This document shows positions 25,998 through 34,221 of a DNA stretch of 64,000 nt, in pieces. The DNA is from Treponema sp. (lineage in GTDB: Bacteria; Spirochaetota; Spirochaetia; Treponematales; Treponemataceae). The notes beneath the pieces are model-generated. The model saw nothing but the letters and a program-made list of their open reading frames with translations, did no database searches and was not told where the DNA came from. Where the stretch lies: NCBI GenBank assembly GCA_024400915.1, contig JAKSLX010000004.1, positions 124,001 to 188,000 on the forward strand, written 5' to 3'. Each line of letters starts with the position of its first letter. Position 1 is the stretch's first letter. Both the position numbers and the translations under genes were made by a program.

Positions 25998-26026
25998 ATT
26001 ATAGAAAAATCACTGAAAATATTCAA
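25998..26026 (-). promoter_or_regulatory. alaS promoter, predicted leaderless
   Basis: Reverse strand: -35 TTGAAT (26021-26026), 17-bp spacer, -10 TATAAT (25998-26003), then eight bases to the ATG. There is no purine-rich ribosome site in those eight bases. Confidence 0.75.
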
Positions 26027-26157
26027 TAAATTTGATTATTGCCTGCAGCTATGAATTTAATAAAAATGCTCTTGCAGAGAACTGCACGTGTAGCGACATA
26101 TGGAGCGATTTTGACAGACTTGGACTGACTGGTAGTATTTTCAAGTTCAATCAATAG

Positions 26158-27351
26158 CTATGACCAGAGTCTGGATAGAAGCATGAAGAGGACGGTGCTG
26201 CCTATGATGCTTGCCATGCTGTTGCGGAAAATGACATGTATGATACCTGCAGTCGCAACACAGACAAAATAAGGCACGCACAAAGCTGCGGAAGAATAAT
26301 CAACATCCTTGAAACAATAGACTAGCAGTACCATCATAATGAGAGGCGGTGCATATTTTTCGATAAAGCGGATGAAAAGCGGAGGATTCTTTTTTGCAAA
26401 CACTGCAAAAGGAAGAACCCTTGTCGCAAGGACAACAGCACCAGAGGCAAATACGGCAACAAGGGCAGCTGCCAAAGAAAGTCTGGAAGTTCCTTCGGAA
26501 AGCAAATTATGAGGTTTGCTGAAAAGCAGGAAAAGAACCGCAAAAATCACCATTGATGCCAGGGCTGCAAGTGCACCAGATTTAGACACTGTCTCTTTTT
26601 CTTCGGACGGCACGACATTTCCATTCTCTCCACGGCTGTTTCTGTAATAAGACTTTCCGCGTAAAAGGAAAAGCATGGCAAGACCAAAACATATCGACAC
26701 CCAGATGATACCAGACGAATCGAATCTGCCAGCCTTAAAAAGCCAGACCGTAAAACCGCAGATCAATACACCCACAACAGGTCCCAGAACATCATGACGG
26801 GAAATAATCTGTTCAACGGCAAGAACCACAAACAATGCGGTAAGTGCAAAATCAACACCTGCAAGATACTGGGTCAAATTGTATGCCTCAAGGATTTTAT
26901 AAGCTCCAGCACCGATGGTACACCCGATTACCCAATAACTCTGATCAAGGAAAGAAACCAGGTTGTAAAATTTTCCAGCATCGACTCCAGCTGGAACATC
27001 AACGGTAGTTACTAGTGCAAAAGTTTCATCAGTAATTGAATACATAAGATAAGGACGGCGACGGATATGATTCTTATACCTGTCAATCAGAGAAAGACCG
27101 TAGAAAATGTGACGGATGCTCAAAAGAAATTCCGCAAGAACAATTACAGAGAGGACTGTCCCCGTTGAAAAAAGGGCAACGGCAAAAAACTGTCCGGCAC
27201 CCGTAAACATGGCAACACCCATAAGGGGTGAAAGCCACCATGGATAGCCCGCATTGACTACAAGAAGGCCAAAAGGAATTCCGATAGAAATGTATCCAAA
27301 GAAAACAGGCATGGTAACTTTCAGAGCCTGCGCAACCATATTTTTATTCAT
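26158..27351 (-). CDS. AzlC-AzlD fusion, branched-chain amino acid exporter
   Basis: 397 residues that read as two proteins in one. Residues 1-235 are an AzlC/YgaZ domain (FFGYISIGIPFGLLV, GAGQFFAVAL, EFLLSIRHIFYGLSL, YLMYSITDETFAL). A polar linker (about 236-262) leads to four membrane segments of an AzlD/YgaH type (AALVAVFASGAVVLATRVLPFAVF, PPLIMMVLLVYCFKD). AzlC and AzlD are normally separate genes and together export branched-chain amino acids. There is no Shine-Dalgarno; TACAAT lies seven bases before the ATG. Divergent from rpsD. Confidence 0.85.
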   Translation of the reverse strand: MNKNMVAQALKVTMPVFFGYISIGIPFGLLVVNAGYPWWLSPLMGVAMFTGAGQFFAVALFSTGTVLSVIVLAEFLLSIRHIFYGLSLIDRYKNHIRRRPYLMYSITDETFALVTTVDVPAGVDAGKFYNLVSFLDQSYWVIGCTIGAGAYKILEAYNLTQYLAGVDFALTALFVVLAVEQIISRHDVLGPVVGVLICGFTVWLFKAGRFDSSGIIWVSICFGLAMLFLLRGKSYYRNSRGENGNVVPSEEKETVSKSGALAALASMVIFAVLFLLFSKPHNLLSEGTSRLSLAAALVAVFASGAVVLATRVLPFAVFAKKNPPLFIRFIEKYAPPLIMMVLLVYCFKDVDYSSAALCVPYFVCVATAGIIHVIFRNSMASIIGSTVLFMLLSRLWS

Positions 27352-27364
27352 GGGCTAAATTGTA

Positions 27365-27460
27365 TTGAATTCAAATGCAAATTTCTATAAAATGTGGGAA
27401 CTATTATATCCCTCACCGCGGCAAAATATTTGGTGAGAAAATCACCATGGTGAATAGGAG
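27365..27460 (+). promoter_or_regulatory. rpsD promoter and structured leader
   Basis: Candidate promoter TTGAAT (27365-27370), 17 bp, TAAAAT (27388-27393). The leader contains CTCACC (27412-27417) complementary to GGTGAG (27432-27437), and a perfect palindrome TCACCATGGTGA (27442-27453) just before the AGGAG ribosome site. The four segments can pair in alternative ways, as expected of a feedback-controlled ribosomal-protein leader. Confidence 0.5.
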
Positions 27461-27468
27461 TTAATATT

Positions 27469-28062
27469 ATGGCAACAAGAAGAAACCCACGTTTCAAGGA
27501 ATGCAGAAGACTTGGTGTTAACGTATGTGGACATCCAAAGGCAATGAACAGAGCTAACGATCCAGCTTTCAAGAAGACAAAGAAGACTTCTGAATACGGA
27601 AAGCAGCTTTGTGAAAAGCAGAAGGTAAAGGCTTACTATGGTATCATGGAACGCCAGCTTCGCCGCTACTACGACATTGCTTCCCGCAAGGAAGGCAAGA
27701 CAGGTGAAAACCTCATCGTAGGATTGGAAACACGTCTCGACAACCTCGTATACCGCATCGGATTCGCAAACTCAATCCGCATGGCACGCCAGCTTGTATC
27801 TCACGGTCACATCCGTGTTGATGGAAAGAAGGTAAACATCCCTTCACTCCAGGTAAAGGTTGGACAGGTAATTTCTCTCCGCGAAAAGTCAATGAAGAAT
27901 GAACAGATCAAGGCATCTTTCCTTAACGGAAACCGCCGTCCATTGGACTACATTGAAGTTACAGAAGAATCTTTCTCTGGTAAGCTTACAATGATGCCAA
28001 AGCGCGCAGAATGCCCTGTAGAAATCAACGAACAGCTTATCGTTGAATTCTACTCTAAGTAA
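27469..28062 (+). CDS. rpsD: 30S ribosomal protein S4
   Basis: 197 residues. The N-terminal region ATRRNPRFKECRRLGVNV precedes the conserved core YGIMERQLRRYYDIASRKEGKTGENL and the S4 RNA-binding domain (LETRLDNLVYRIGFANSIRMARQLVSHGHIRVDGKKVNIPS). It is a stand-alone gene outside the S13-S11-alpha operon, with its own leader and terminator. S4 commonly represses its own mRNA. AGGAG lies nine bases before the ATG. Confidence 0.97.
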   Translation: MATRRNPRFKECRRLGVNVCGHPKAMNRANDPAFKKTKKTSEYGKQLCEKQKVKAYYGIMERQLRRYYDIASRKEGKTGENLIVGLETRLDNLVYRIGFANSIRMARQLVSHGHIRVDGKKVNIPSLQVKVGQVISLREKSMKNEQIKASFLNGNRRPLDYIEVTEESFSGKLTMMPKRAECPVEINEQLIVEFYSK

Positions 28063-28082
28063 TTTTACTTCGGCCAGAAAGG

Positions 28083-28112
28083 AAGGCTGTTCTTTCGAGA
28101 ACAGCCTTTTTT
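28083..28112 (+). terminator. Intrinsic terminator of rpsD
   Basis: 11-bp perfect stem AAGGCTGTTCT / AGAACAGCCTT with a UUCG tetraloop and six U. Confidence 0.93.
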
Positions 28113-28132
28113 ATTTTTAAATCACAGCTGTT

Positions 28133-28165
28133 AAAAAAAATGCCCGTCAGCGAACGCCGGCGGGC
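28133..28165 (-). terminator. Intrinsic terminator of gdhA
   Basis: Reverse-strand GC-rich stem (28142-28152 with 28155-28165, one C-A mismatch and one G-U) followed by eight U, 32 bases after the gdhA stop. Confidence 0.85.
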
Positions 28166-28197
28166 CAAAGAGGTTTCTTTAGTGAGTCGTTATACCA

Positions 28198-29457
28198 TTA
28201 TGGGAAGATTCCCTTAATGTCTTCTGCATATATCAGCTTACGGAGAGCTGATATGTATGCGGCCATTCTCCATGAACAGCTGCATTCTTCCGTAATGTCG
28301 CGGATTTCCTTGTAACTGCGGCTCATAAGCTTTTCAAGCATTTCGTTTACCTGCTCGCGGTTCCATGTAAGTTCCTGGAGGTTCTGAACCCATTCAAAGT
28401 AAGAAACGATTACTCCGCCCGAGTTTGCAAAGATATCTGGAATTACAGGAATTCCCCTTGCCTCAAGGATTTCATCGGCAGCTGCAGTAGTTGGACCATT
28501 GGCACCTTCTACGATATAGGAACACTTTACCTTTTCTGCAATTTCTGCAGTGATTGATTCTTCCAAGGCTGCAGGAACAAGAATGTCACATTCCATTGTA
28601 AGGAGTTCTTCATTTGTAATGTGATCCACACCCGGAACATTGTAATCCTTCAGGAGGTATTTTCCGCTTGCAAGGAATTCGCTGATTTCGGTAATGTTCA
28701 ATCCTCCTGCCTTGTATACGCCGCCGGAAATGTCGCTTACTGCTATTACCTTTGCTCCGCGATGGTAGAAGATGCGTGCAGCATTGCTACCTACATTTCC
28801 CATACCCTGAATTACAACTTCAAGTTCTTCAAGCTTACGGCCTTCTTCTTCCATAAGAAATTTTGTTGCATTTACAACACCACGACCTGTAGCAGAATTT
28901 CTTCCGCGTGAACCGCCAAGTTCAACCGGCTTGCCTGTTACAACTCCTGGACATGGCTTTCCCTGAAGCTGGCTGTATGTATCAAGAACCCACGCCATTG
29001 TCTGGCTGTTTGTATTTACGTCAGGTGCAAGGATATCTACATCTGAACCAACAACAGGAGCGATTGCAAATGTATATCGTCTTGTAAGGGCCTTAAGTTC
29101 CCTTGGCGACAGGGTTTTTGGATCAACACGAATGCCGCCCTTTGCTCCACCGTAAGGAATGTTGGCAACGGCACACTTAAGGCTCATCCATGTTGCCAAT
29201 GCCTTTACTTCGCTGAGGTTTGTATTCTGATGATATCGAATACCACCCTTGAATGGTCCACGGATGTTTGAATGCTGAACACGCCAGCCTTCAAAAACCT
29301 TTACGGAGCCGTCATCCATTTCAACTGGAAGATAAACCTTTGTCTCACGCTGTGGGTTCTTGATGATTTCGAACATATGCTCGTTGATATGTCCAACCTT
29401 CATCGCCTTTTCCATAACGCTTACAACGTTCTCATAAGGATCATATGCCTTTTCCAT
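28198..29457 (-). CDS. gdhA: Glutamate dehydrogenase (Glu/Leu/Phe/Val dehydrogenase family)
   Basis: 419 residues with the family hallmarks: substrate-binding PYGGAKGGIRVDP (catalytic Lys), GPFKGGIRYH, the Asp-containing DILAPDVNTN, and the NAD(P)-binding glycine turn VIQGMGNVGSNAA. It interconverts glutamate and 2-oxoglutarate plus ammonium. At 419 residues and without the longer N-terminus it resembles the catabolic, NAD-linked GDH of clostridia and archaea. It is the last gene of the amine-oxidation locus, starting inside the end of the permease gene (17-base overlap) with ribosome site GAAGGAGG. Confidence 0.93.
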   Translation of the reverse strand: MEKAYDPYENVVSVMEKAMKVGHINEHMFEIIKNPQRETKVYLPVEMDDGSVKVFEGWRVQHSNIRGPFKGGIRYHQNTNLSEVKALATWMSLKCAVANIPYGGAKGGIRVDPKTLSPRELKALTRRYTFAIAPVVGSDVDILAPDVNTNSQTMAWVLDTYSQLQGKPCPGVVTGKPVELGGSRGRNSATGRGVVNATKFLMEEEGRKLEELEVVIQGMGNVGSNAARIFYHRGAKVIAVSDISGGVYKAGGLNITEISEFLASGKYLLKDYNVPGVDHITNEELLTMECDILVPAALEESITAEIAEKVKCSYIVEGANGPTTAAADEILEARGIPVIPDIFANSGGVIVSYFEWVQNLQELTWNREQVNEMLEKLMSRSYKEIRDITEECSCSWRMAAYISALRKLIYAEDIKGIFP

Positions 29458-30919
29458 ATGCGCTGCCTCCTTCTTTGCTATTTATTTCTTTTTTTTCTAT
29501 GTTTACTGCAAAATTAACTTTCAATGCATATCTTTCGTGGTACTGGTAGTACATCTCATTTTCCATGGCCATTACTTCTTTTATTGGCACCGGCTTGAAC
29601 AATGGTTTTTTCATGATGTATTTGACCCACAGGTATGAATAGATGCCCAATATTACGAAGGTAACAAAACAGGCAACATAAACCTTTGCCCTTATGGCAG
29701 GATCATTATCAATTCCCCAGATCATGTATGCATCGCCAGCTACTCCAATAACCGGAATCAATATTCCCAGCGGAACCTTAAAGTTTCTTGGAACCTTTGG
29801 CATTCTGAATCGCAGGAAGATTACATCAAGGTGAAGGAACAGATATACGATAATCCAGAACACGCTTGCCACCTTAAGGAAGAAGTTGAGCAAGTCGGAA
29901 GCTACAAGGCTAAGGACTACAAGGATGGTCATTGAAACTCCGATGGTAATGATGCTTACATAAGGAGCTCCCCTCTTGTTCTTTTTGGAGAATACTTCCG
30001 GAACAAGATTGATTCTTCCCATACCGCTCAAAAGATAACCAAGGGAATTGATTACAGTATTGGCAGTACTGATTACTGCAAGTATTGATACAACACCCAT
30101 CCAGATGCGGCCAAATTCTCCCAGCAGTGCAATTCCATAAAGCATGTGCGGCGAACCGTTTGTTGCAAGTTCTCCAAAGCTTACATAGTTTGTAAAACCA
30201 AACACGCAGAAAAGCTGCATAAGGAATACGACCACAAGGCTGCCTATCATTCCGGCTGGAATCGTAAACTCAGGTTTCTTTACAAAGGGACTTAACGGGA
30301 CAACAAACTCACAGCCTACAAACATGTAGAAGGCAGTTCCCACCAATCCCATGATGGATCCTATGTCTCCATTCAAGCTGTGGTCCTGTGGAATGATGTT
30401 TCCCTTTCCCATGTGAAGTGTTCCCATTATTCCCATGATGAACAGGGAAATAATCAGGGAATATGCAACAACATTCTGAACCTTAGCAAACATGTCTACG
30501 CCGCGACAGTTCAGGACAATTATTATTACCATCAAGGCAATTCCATAGAACGGCATTGGAATGTTCAGCTGAGGGAAGAGCATTGCCATCGTACGGCCAA
30601 ACATTGTTCCTTCAAGACTACCGAACACGGTCATTCCGATTACATATCCGCCGACCATGGTAAGGACAGAGACAAAGGGCCCCATGCCGACAAGAGTATA
30701 CTGTGCAAGTCCACCAGTCAGCTGAGGCATCATTGCATCAAGCTCACTTACGGACAAGGCAGTAAAGGCGTTGAAGGCAAGGGCAATAACCATTGAAAAC
30801 ACGAATGAATTTCCAATGATACCTGATCCCTGCCCGATTACTAAAAGACAACTGGTTGCAAGAATCAAACCTACACCAGTTGATATGGCACTTGGAAGAC
30901 CAAGTTTTCTTTCACTCAT
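29441..30919 (-). CDS. APC-superfamily amino acid permease
   Basis: 492 residues with about 12 membrane segments. The first helix carries the Gly-rich APC motif (GVGLILATSCLLVIGQGSGIIG), helix 2-3 the PQLTGGLAQYTLVGMGP stretch, and helix 6 FYMFVGCEFVVPLSPFVKKP. The substrate is probably an amino acid or related amine. It lies between a PII-like gene and gdhA, so it likely imports the substrate of the oxidase locus. Ribosome site AAAGGGG. The C-terminal tail after the last helix (about 60 residues) is hydrophilic. Confidence 0.85.
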   Translation of the reverse strand: MSERKLGLPSAISTGVGLILATSCLLVIGQGSGIIGNSFVFSMVIALAFNAFTALSVSELDAMMPQLTGGLAQYTLVGMGPFVSVLTMVGGYVIGMTVFGSLEGTMFGRTMAMLFPQLNIPMPFYGIALMVIIIVLNCRGVDMFAKVQNVVAYSLIISLFIMGIMGTLHMGKGNIIPQDHSLNGDIGSIMGLVGTAFYMFVGCEFVVPLSPFVKKPEFTIPAGMIGSLVVVFLMQLFCVFGFTNYVSFGELATNGSPHMLYGIALLGEFGRIWMGVVSILAVISTANTVINSLGYLLSGMGRINLVPEVFSKKNKRGAPYVSIITIGVSMTILVVLSLVASDLLNFFLKVASVFWIIVYLFLHLDVIFLRFRMPKVPRNFKVPLGILIPVIGVAGDAYMIWGIDNDPAIRAKVYVACFVTFVILGIYSYLWVKYIMKKPLFKPVPIKEVMAMENEMYYQYHERYALKVNFAVNIEKKEINSKEGGSAYGKGI

Positions 30920-30937
30920 AAGATGACCCCTTTCATT

Positions 30938-30963
30938 GTGGTTTCGACACGCTCAACCACCGC
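30938..30963. repeat. Dispersed palindromic repeat (TTTCGAC...GCTCAACCACCG type)
   Basis: A GTGGTT-N11-AACCAC palindrome in the gap between the PII-like and permease genes. Its core, TTTCGACA(C/G)GCTCAACCACCGC with a TTTCGACA half and a GCTCAACCACC half, recurs inside the element at 60362-60493 (60438-60459). Confidence 0.6.
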
Positions 30964-30991
30964 TGACAATATTTTTTAATCAATACCATCC

Positions 30992-31351
30992 TTAATACTT
31001 AGGGACTGTAACAGCATCCATTCCTTCTTCTCCAGTACGGATTCTGAATGCATTAGTTATTTCCGATACAAATATCTTTCCGTCTCCAATATGACCTGTA
31101 TACAAATGTTTTTTTAAATAATCTATAAACTTATCAAGTTTGTCTTCTGCCATAATGAGTGTAATGACTGTCTTTTCAAGGAGATTGATGTCGCTAGTAT
31201 TCTCCTCTTCATATTCCGGAGTTCCATATTGAACGCCACACCCCATAGCCTTGTATACTGTCATACCAGTAATCTTATGCTTCTTGATAGCTTCTATCAG
31301 GCGGTCCATCTTTACTTCATTCATTATTATTTCAACTCTAACAAGTCCCAT
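30992..31351 (-). CDS. PII-family (GlnB-like) regulatory protein
   Basis: 119 residues. The ferredoxin-like PII core is recognisable: RVEIIMNEVKMDRLIEAIKKHKITGMTVYKAMGCGVQYG, LLEKTVITLIMAEDKLDKFIDYL and the signature TGHIGDGKIFVSEITNAFRIRTGEEG. The T-loop (GTPEYEEENTSDIN) is short, acidic and lacks the usual uridylylation Tyr51 region, so this is a divergent PII. PII proteins gate transporters and nitrogen enzymes in response to ATP/ADP and 2-oxoglutarate. Here it precedes an amino acid permease and gdhA, not amtB. Ribosome site AGAGGA. Confidence 0.85.
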   Translation of the reverse strand: MGLVRVEIIMNEVKMDRLIEAIKKHKITGMTVYKAMGCGVQYGTPEYEEENTSDINLLEKTVITLIMAEDKLDKFIDYLKKHLYTGHIGDGKIFVSEITNAFRIRTGEEGMDAVTVPKY

Positions 31352-31372
31352 AAATTATTCCTCTAATGCTGT

Positions 31373-31435
31373 AAAAAAAAATGCTTCTCCCGTTACTTGA
31401 AAAAACGCTTAAAACTCCAGGTAACAGAAGAAGCA
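31373..31435 (-). terminator. Intrinsic terminator inside the amine-oxidation locus
   Basis: Reverse-strand arms at 31417-31435 and 31382-31399 form a stem of at least 15 bp (some G-U) followed by nine U. It lies between the ornithine-cyclodeaminase-family gene and the PII-like gene. No promoter is evident downstream of it, so it would act as an attenuator for PII-permease-gdhA. Confidence 0.8.
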
Positions 31436-31446
31436 GGGGTCGCTAA

Positions 31447-32586
31447 TTAGTAGCTGTAAGGTTCTTCCCAAAGGTTAAGCTTTGTTCCGATTCCCATCTT
31501 GAGGGCCTTTTCGTAACAAGTCTTTCCCCATGCAACGTCTTCAACCGGCATACCACCGATTGAGTAGAGGATGATCTGGTCATCGCTCTGACGTCCAGGA
31601 ATTACACCAGAAGCTATTGCTCCAATGTCTTCCATTCTGTCCTTTGTAAGCTTTCCATCGTGGATCATGTCTGTGAACTTTGATCCGAAGATGAACCACT
31701 TTTCAAATGTTGGATATGGATATTCTTCTGCCCATGTGTCATACATCTTTGTATTGTCTACAACGAGCTTTGTCTTTGGATCAGCAATAAAGTCTTCGCT
31801 TGTGTTCAATGCACCTACTGTACAGATCAATGCACCTGGCTTTACCCATTCGCGTTCAATCCATGGATATGTTTCAGATCCTCCAGTTGGTGTTGAAACT
31901 GCAAAGTTCATGATGTCTGAATCGCGTACACATTCTTCGATGGTGTCACATACGATAAAGTTCTTGAACTGTGGACAGTTCTTCTTAACATATTCAATAC
32001 AGCGGTCGATTGCTTCCTTACCGCGTCCCTTGATCTTGAGTGTATCAAGTGTTGGACGAAGAGCTGCAAAAGTTTCAATTGTGATGTTGTTGATATATCC
32101 AGGTCCTACGATACCGAGAACCTTTGCATCCTTCTTAGCAAGAAGCTTAACGCCAACACCAGGAATTGCTGCTGTTCTGTATGCCGATATAAGGTTTGCA
32201 GACATGTGTGCAACCGGTGTACCTGTATCCTTGTCGTTCAATGTAAGCATGAGGCATGAACGTGGCATCTTCTTATTGCGGTTTTCAACGTTTGAACCGT
32301 ACCACTTACATCCTGCCATATCGAACTTGCCGCCAAGGTAAGCTGGCATGGCCATGAATCGACGGTCAGGACCATCCTTTGGCATTGTTGCAAACTCAGG
32401 TTCCTTTGGAAACTGAACCATACAACCGTGTGAGTTTCCGCTTTCACCACCCATGCGGTAATCACCCTTGTAAAGAAGCTTTACAACTTCTTCCATACAG
32501 TCTGTACAACCGATAACATCACGAACACCAGCCTTGATCATGTCTGGTTCGCTCAAATACAAAAAATCAACTCTTGGAAATGCCAT
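31447..32586 (-). CDS. Ornithine cyclodeaminase / mu-crystallin family enzyme
   Basis: 379 residues with the family fold: the substrate-binding N-terminal half, PRSCLMLTLNDKDTGTPVAHMSANLISAYRTAA (Arg/Lys-rich substrate site) and an NAD-binding Rossmann turn LGIVGPGYINN. Members include ornithine cyclodeaminase, ketimine reductases and opine-type enzymes. From memory, close relatives in gut anaerobes are labelled tyramine oxidase subunit B; that activity is unproven. Next to an imine-forming oxidase, reduction of a cyclic imine is a reasonable guess. The ATG at 32586 (MAFPRVD) has AGGAGA; 14 upstream in-frame codons were dropped. Confidence 0.8.
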   Translation of the reverse strand: MAFPRVDFLYLSEPDMIKAGVRDVIGCTDCMEEVVKLLYKGDYRMGGESGNSHGCMVQFPKEPEFATMPKDGPDRRFMAMPAYLGGKFDMAGCKWYGSNVENRNKKMPRSCLMLTLNDKDTGTPVAHMSANLISAYRTAAIPGVGVKLLAKKDAKVLGIVGPGYINNITIETFAALRPTLDTLKIKGRGKEAIDRCIEYVKKNCPQFKNFIVCDTIEECVRDSDIMNFAVSTPTGGSETYPWIEREWVKPGALICTVGALNTSEDFIADPKTKLVVDNTKMYDTWAEEYPYPTFEKWFIFGSKFTDMIHDGKLTKDRMEDIGAIASGVIPGRQSDDQIILYSIGGMPVEDVAWGKTCYEKALKMGIGTKLNLWEEPYSY

Positions 32587-32729
32587 AACTAATTTCTCCT
32601 GTCTTGTAATTGGTCCTAATGGCAGCATGTTTCTTCACGGAATATTTTCGCTGTTTGATTCCGCTAGAACTTAAGTTCAAACTGAATCCTTGTTCATCAT
32701 GCCACCACGCATTCCTTATCAATCAAACC

Positions 32730-33869
32730 TTACGACTTTGTCTTGAATCTGTCGTATGTAAGCTGACTGATATCAATAGTCTTTGACTTACCTTCTGTCA
32801 TGAGTTCCTTGATTGCAAGGGAAACAGCTGGGGAAATACCAAATCCATGTCCGCTGAATCCGAATGCAACTGTAAGTCCTGGAACTTCCTTAACGTTATC
32901 AATAACTGGCAGAACATCGATACACTGATCGTACCAGCCAGACCATGTACGAACCACCTTTACATCCTTAAGGCAAGGGAAGTATCTCATGATACCTCTT
33001 GAAATGCTTGGAGCTGTAAGAGGGTTTGTAACAAAGTTCTCTCCCGCATTATTGGAAGTAAATGCCTGCAAGCCACTGTTGCCACCAAGAACGAATGAAC
33101 CGTGTTCACTCTGGTGTCCGTAGAATTCTCCACCGGCTACACCCAGCATGATGTCGAACATCTTTGGCATTGCTTCTGTAACAAGTACTTCATTGAACTG
33201 GCGTTCAACAGGAACATCGACACCCACCGTGTTGGCAATTGCCCTTGATTCGTAACCTGCACAGAGAAGAATCTGAGGAGCTTCGTATACGCCATCGTCT
33301 GTTACAACCTTGCATACGCGACCAGCAACCTTTTCAAGGGCAAGAACCCTAACACCTGTTATGAAGGTAACGCCCATTTCAAGAGCCTTACGATAATATC
33401 CAAGTGTTGCCTTAAGAGGGTTTGCATGTCCGTCTGTTGGACACCAGCTTGCAGCAATAATTTCCTTTGACATGTAAGGACAGATTTCACGTGCTTCATC
33501 ACCAGAAATCATCTTTACATCAAGACCAACCTTTGTACTCTTGGCTGTATGAGCTTCAAGAATACCGATATCCTTTTCTGTAAGACCAAGGCGGATGTTT
33601 CCCTTCTGAACGTATTCAACATCAACACCAAGTTCTTCGCTCAAAGTTGGCCAAATATTAGCAACGGCATACATTGCCAATGGAAGTTCCTTTGGATCAC
33701 GTGCAGACTGGCGAACACCACCTGCGTTGCGGCATGAACCTCCGTTTCCGATTTCTTTCTTTTCAAGGACTAAAACATCAAGACCTTCTTTTGCAAGGCG
33801 GTAGGCTGTTGAACAGCCCATGATTCCACCACCGATGATGATTACGTCTGCAGTTCTCTTTTCCAGCAT
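32730..33869 (-). CDS. FAD-dependent amine/amino-acid oxidase (DadA/glycine oxidase type), catalytic subunit
   Basis: 379 residues. The N-terminal FAD-binding motif is VIIIGGGIMGCSTAYRLAKEG with the acidic residue of the second strand (VLVLEKKEIGNGGS). DAO-family blocks follow (GGVRQSARDP, TDGHANPLK) and the C-terminal FAD loop GFSGHGFGISPAVS. It oxidises a primary or secondary amine of an amino acid to an imine. The small [2Fe-2S], FAD/NAD and 2Fe-2S ferredoxin genes directly upstream make it the delta-like subunit of an HcnABC/hydroxyproline-dehydrogenase type complex. The substrate is not determinable; proline, hydroxyproline or a D-amino acid are candidates. Confidence 0.85.
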   Translation of the reverse strand: MLEKRTADVIIIGGGIMGCSTAYRLAKEGLDVLVLEKKEIGNGGSCRNAGGVRQSARDPKELPLAMYAVANIWPTLSEELGVDVEYVQKGNIRLGLTEKDIGILEAHTAKSTKVGLDVKMISGDEAREICPYMSKEIIAASWCPTDGHANPLKATLGYYRKALEMGVTFITGVRVLALEKVAGRVCKVVTDDGVYEAPQILLCAGYESRAIANTVGVDVPVERQFNEVLVTEAMPKMFDIMLGVAGGEFYGHQSEHGSFVLGGNSGLQAFTSNNAGENFVTNPLTAPSISRGIMRYFPCLKDVKVVRTWSGWYDQCIDVLPVIDNVKEVPGLTVAFGFSGHGFGISPAVSLAIKELMTEGKSKTIDISQLTYDRFKTKS

Positions 33870-33870
33870 A

Positions 33871-34203
33871 TTAGTCCTCCTTTACGTCAGTAATGTTCTG
33901 ACTGAAAACGCCGATTTCTACTGGACGAACCGGAGCGCGTCCCTGAATCATTCCAACTTCAGTTGGCTTAACCTTAAGCTCACTTGCAATAATTCCCTGA
34001 ACAAGACGCTGACAAGTCTGTCCCTGACACAAACCCATTCCTGAGCGAAGGTATCTTTTTACTTCGTTCATTGTGCTCATGCCATCGTGAACGGCACGGC
34101 GAATTTCTCCGCGGGTAATTTCCTCACAGCGACAGATGATCATGTCGTCACCAGGCTTTTCAACAAAAGGTTCTTTATTTGCAGTTCTAACTAACTTTGC
34201 CAT
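33871..34203 (-). CDS. BFD-like [2Fe-2S] subunit of the oxidase complex
   Basis: 110 residues. A bacterioferritin-associated-ferredoxin-like [2Fe-2S] motif is clear: ICRCEEITRGEIRRAV (two Cys) and GMGLCQGQTCQRLV (two Cys), residues 24-66. The C-terminal tail (GRAPVRPVEIGVFSQ) resembles the end of the fused Fer2_BFD domain of HcnB/SoxA-type proteins. It should pass electrons between the catalytic FAD subunit and the FAD/NAD subunit. One base separates it from the oxidase gene. Confidence 0.85.
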   Translation of the reverse strand: MAKLVRTANKEPFVEKPGDDMIICRCEEITRGEIRRAVHDGMSTMNEVKRYLRSGMGLCQGQTCQRLVQGIIASELKVKPTEVGMIQGRAPVRPVEIGVFSQNITDVKED

Positions 34204-34221
34204 ATTTTCTTTCCTCCGCTT

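Noticed and set aside
25990..26157. Possible T-box or other leader RNA upstream of alaS
   Set aside because: The promoter lies directly against the ATG, so there is no leader to hold a T-box. I see nothing convincing in the rest of this gap.
31625..32341. 238-codon plus-strand ORF
   Set aside because: Antisense shadow of the ornithine-cyclodeaminase-family gene, with no ribosome site or family match.
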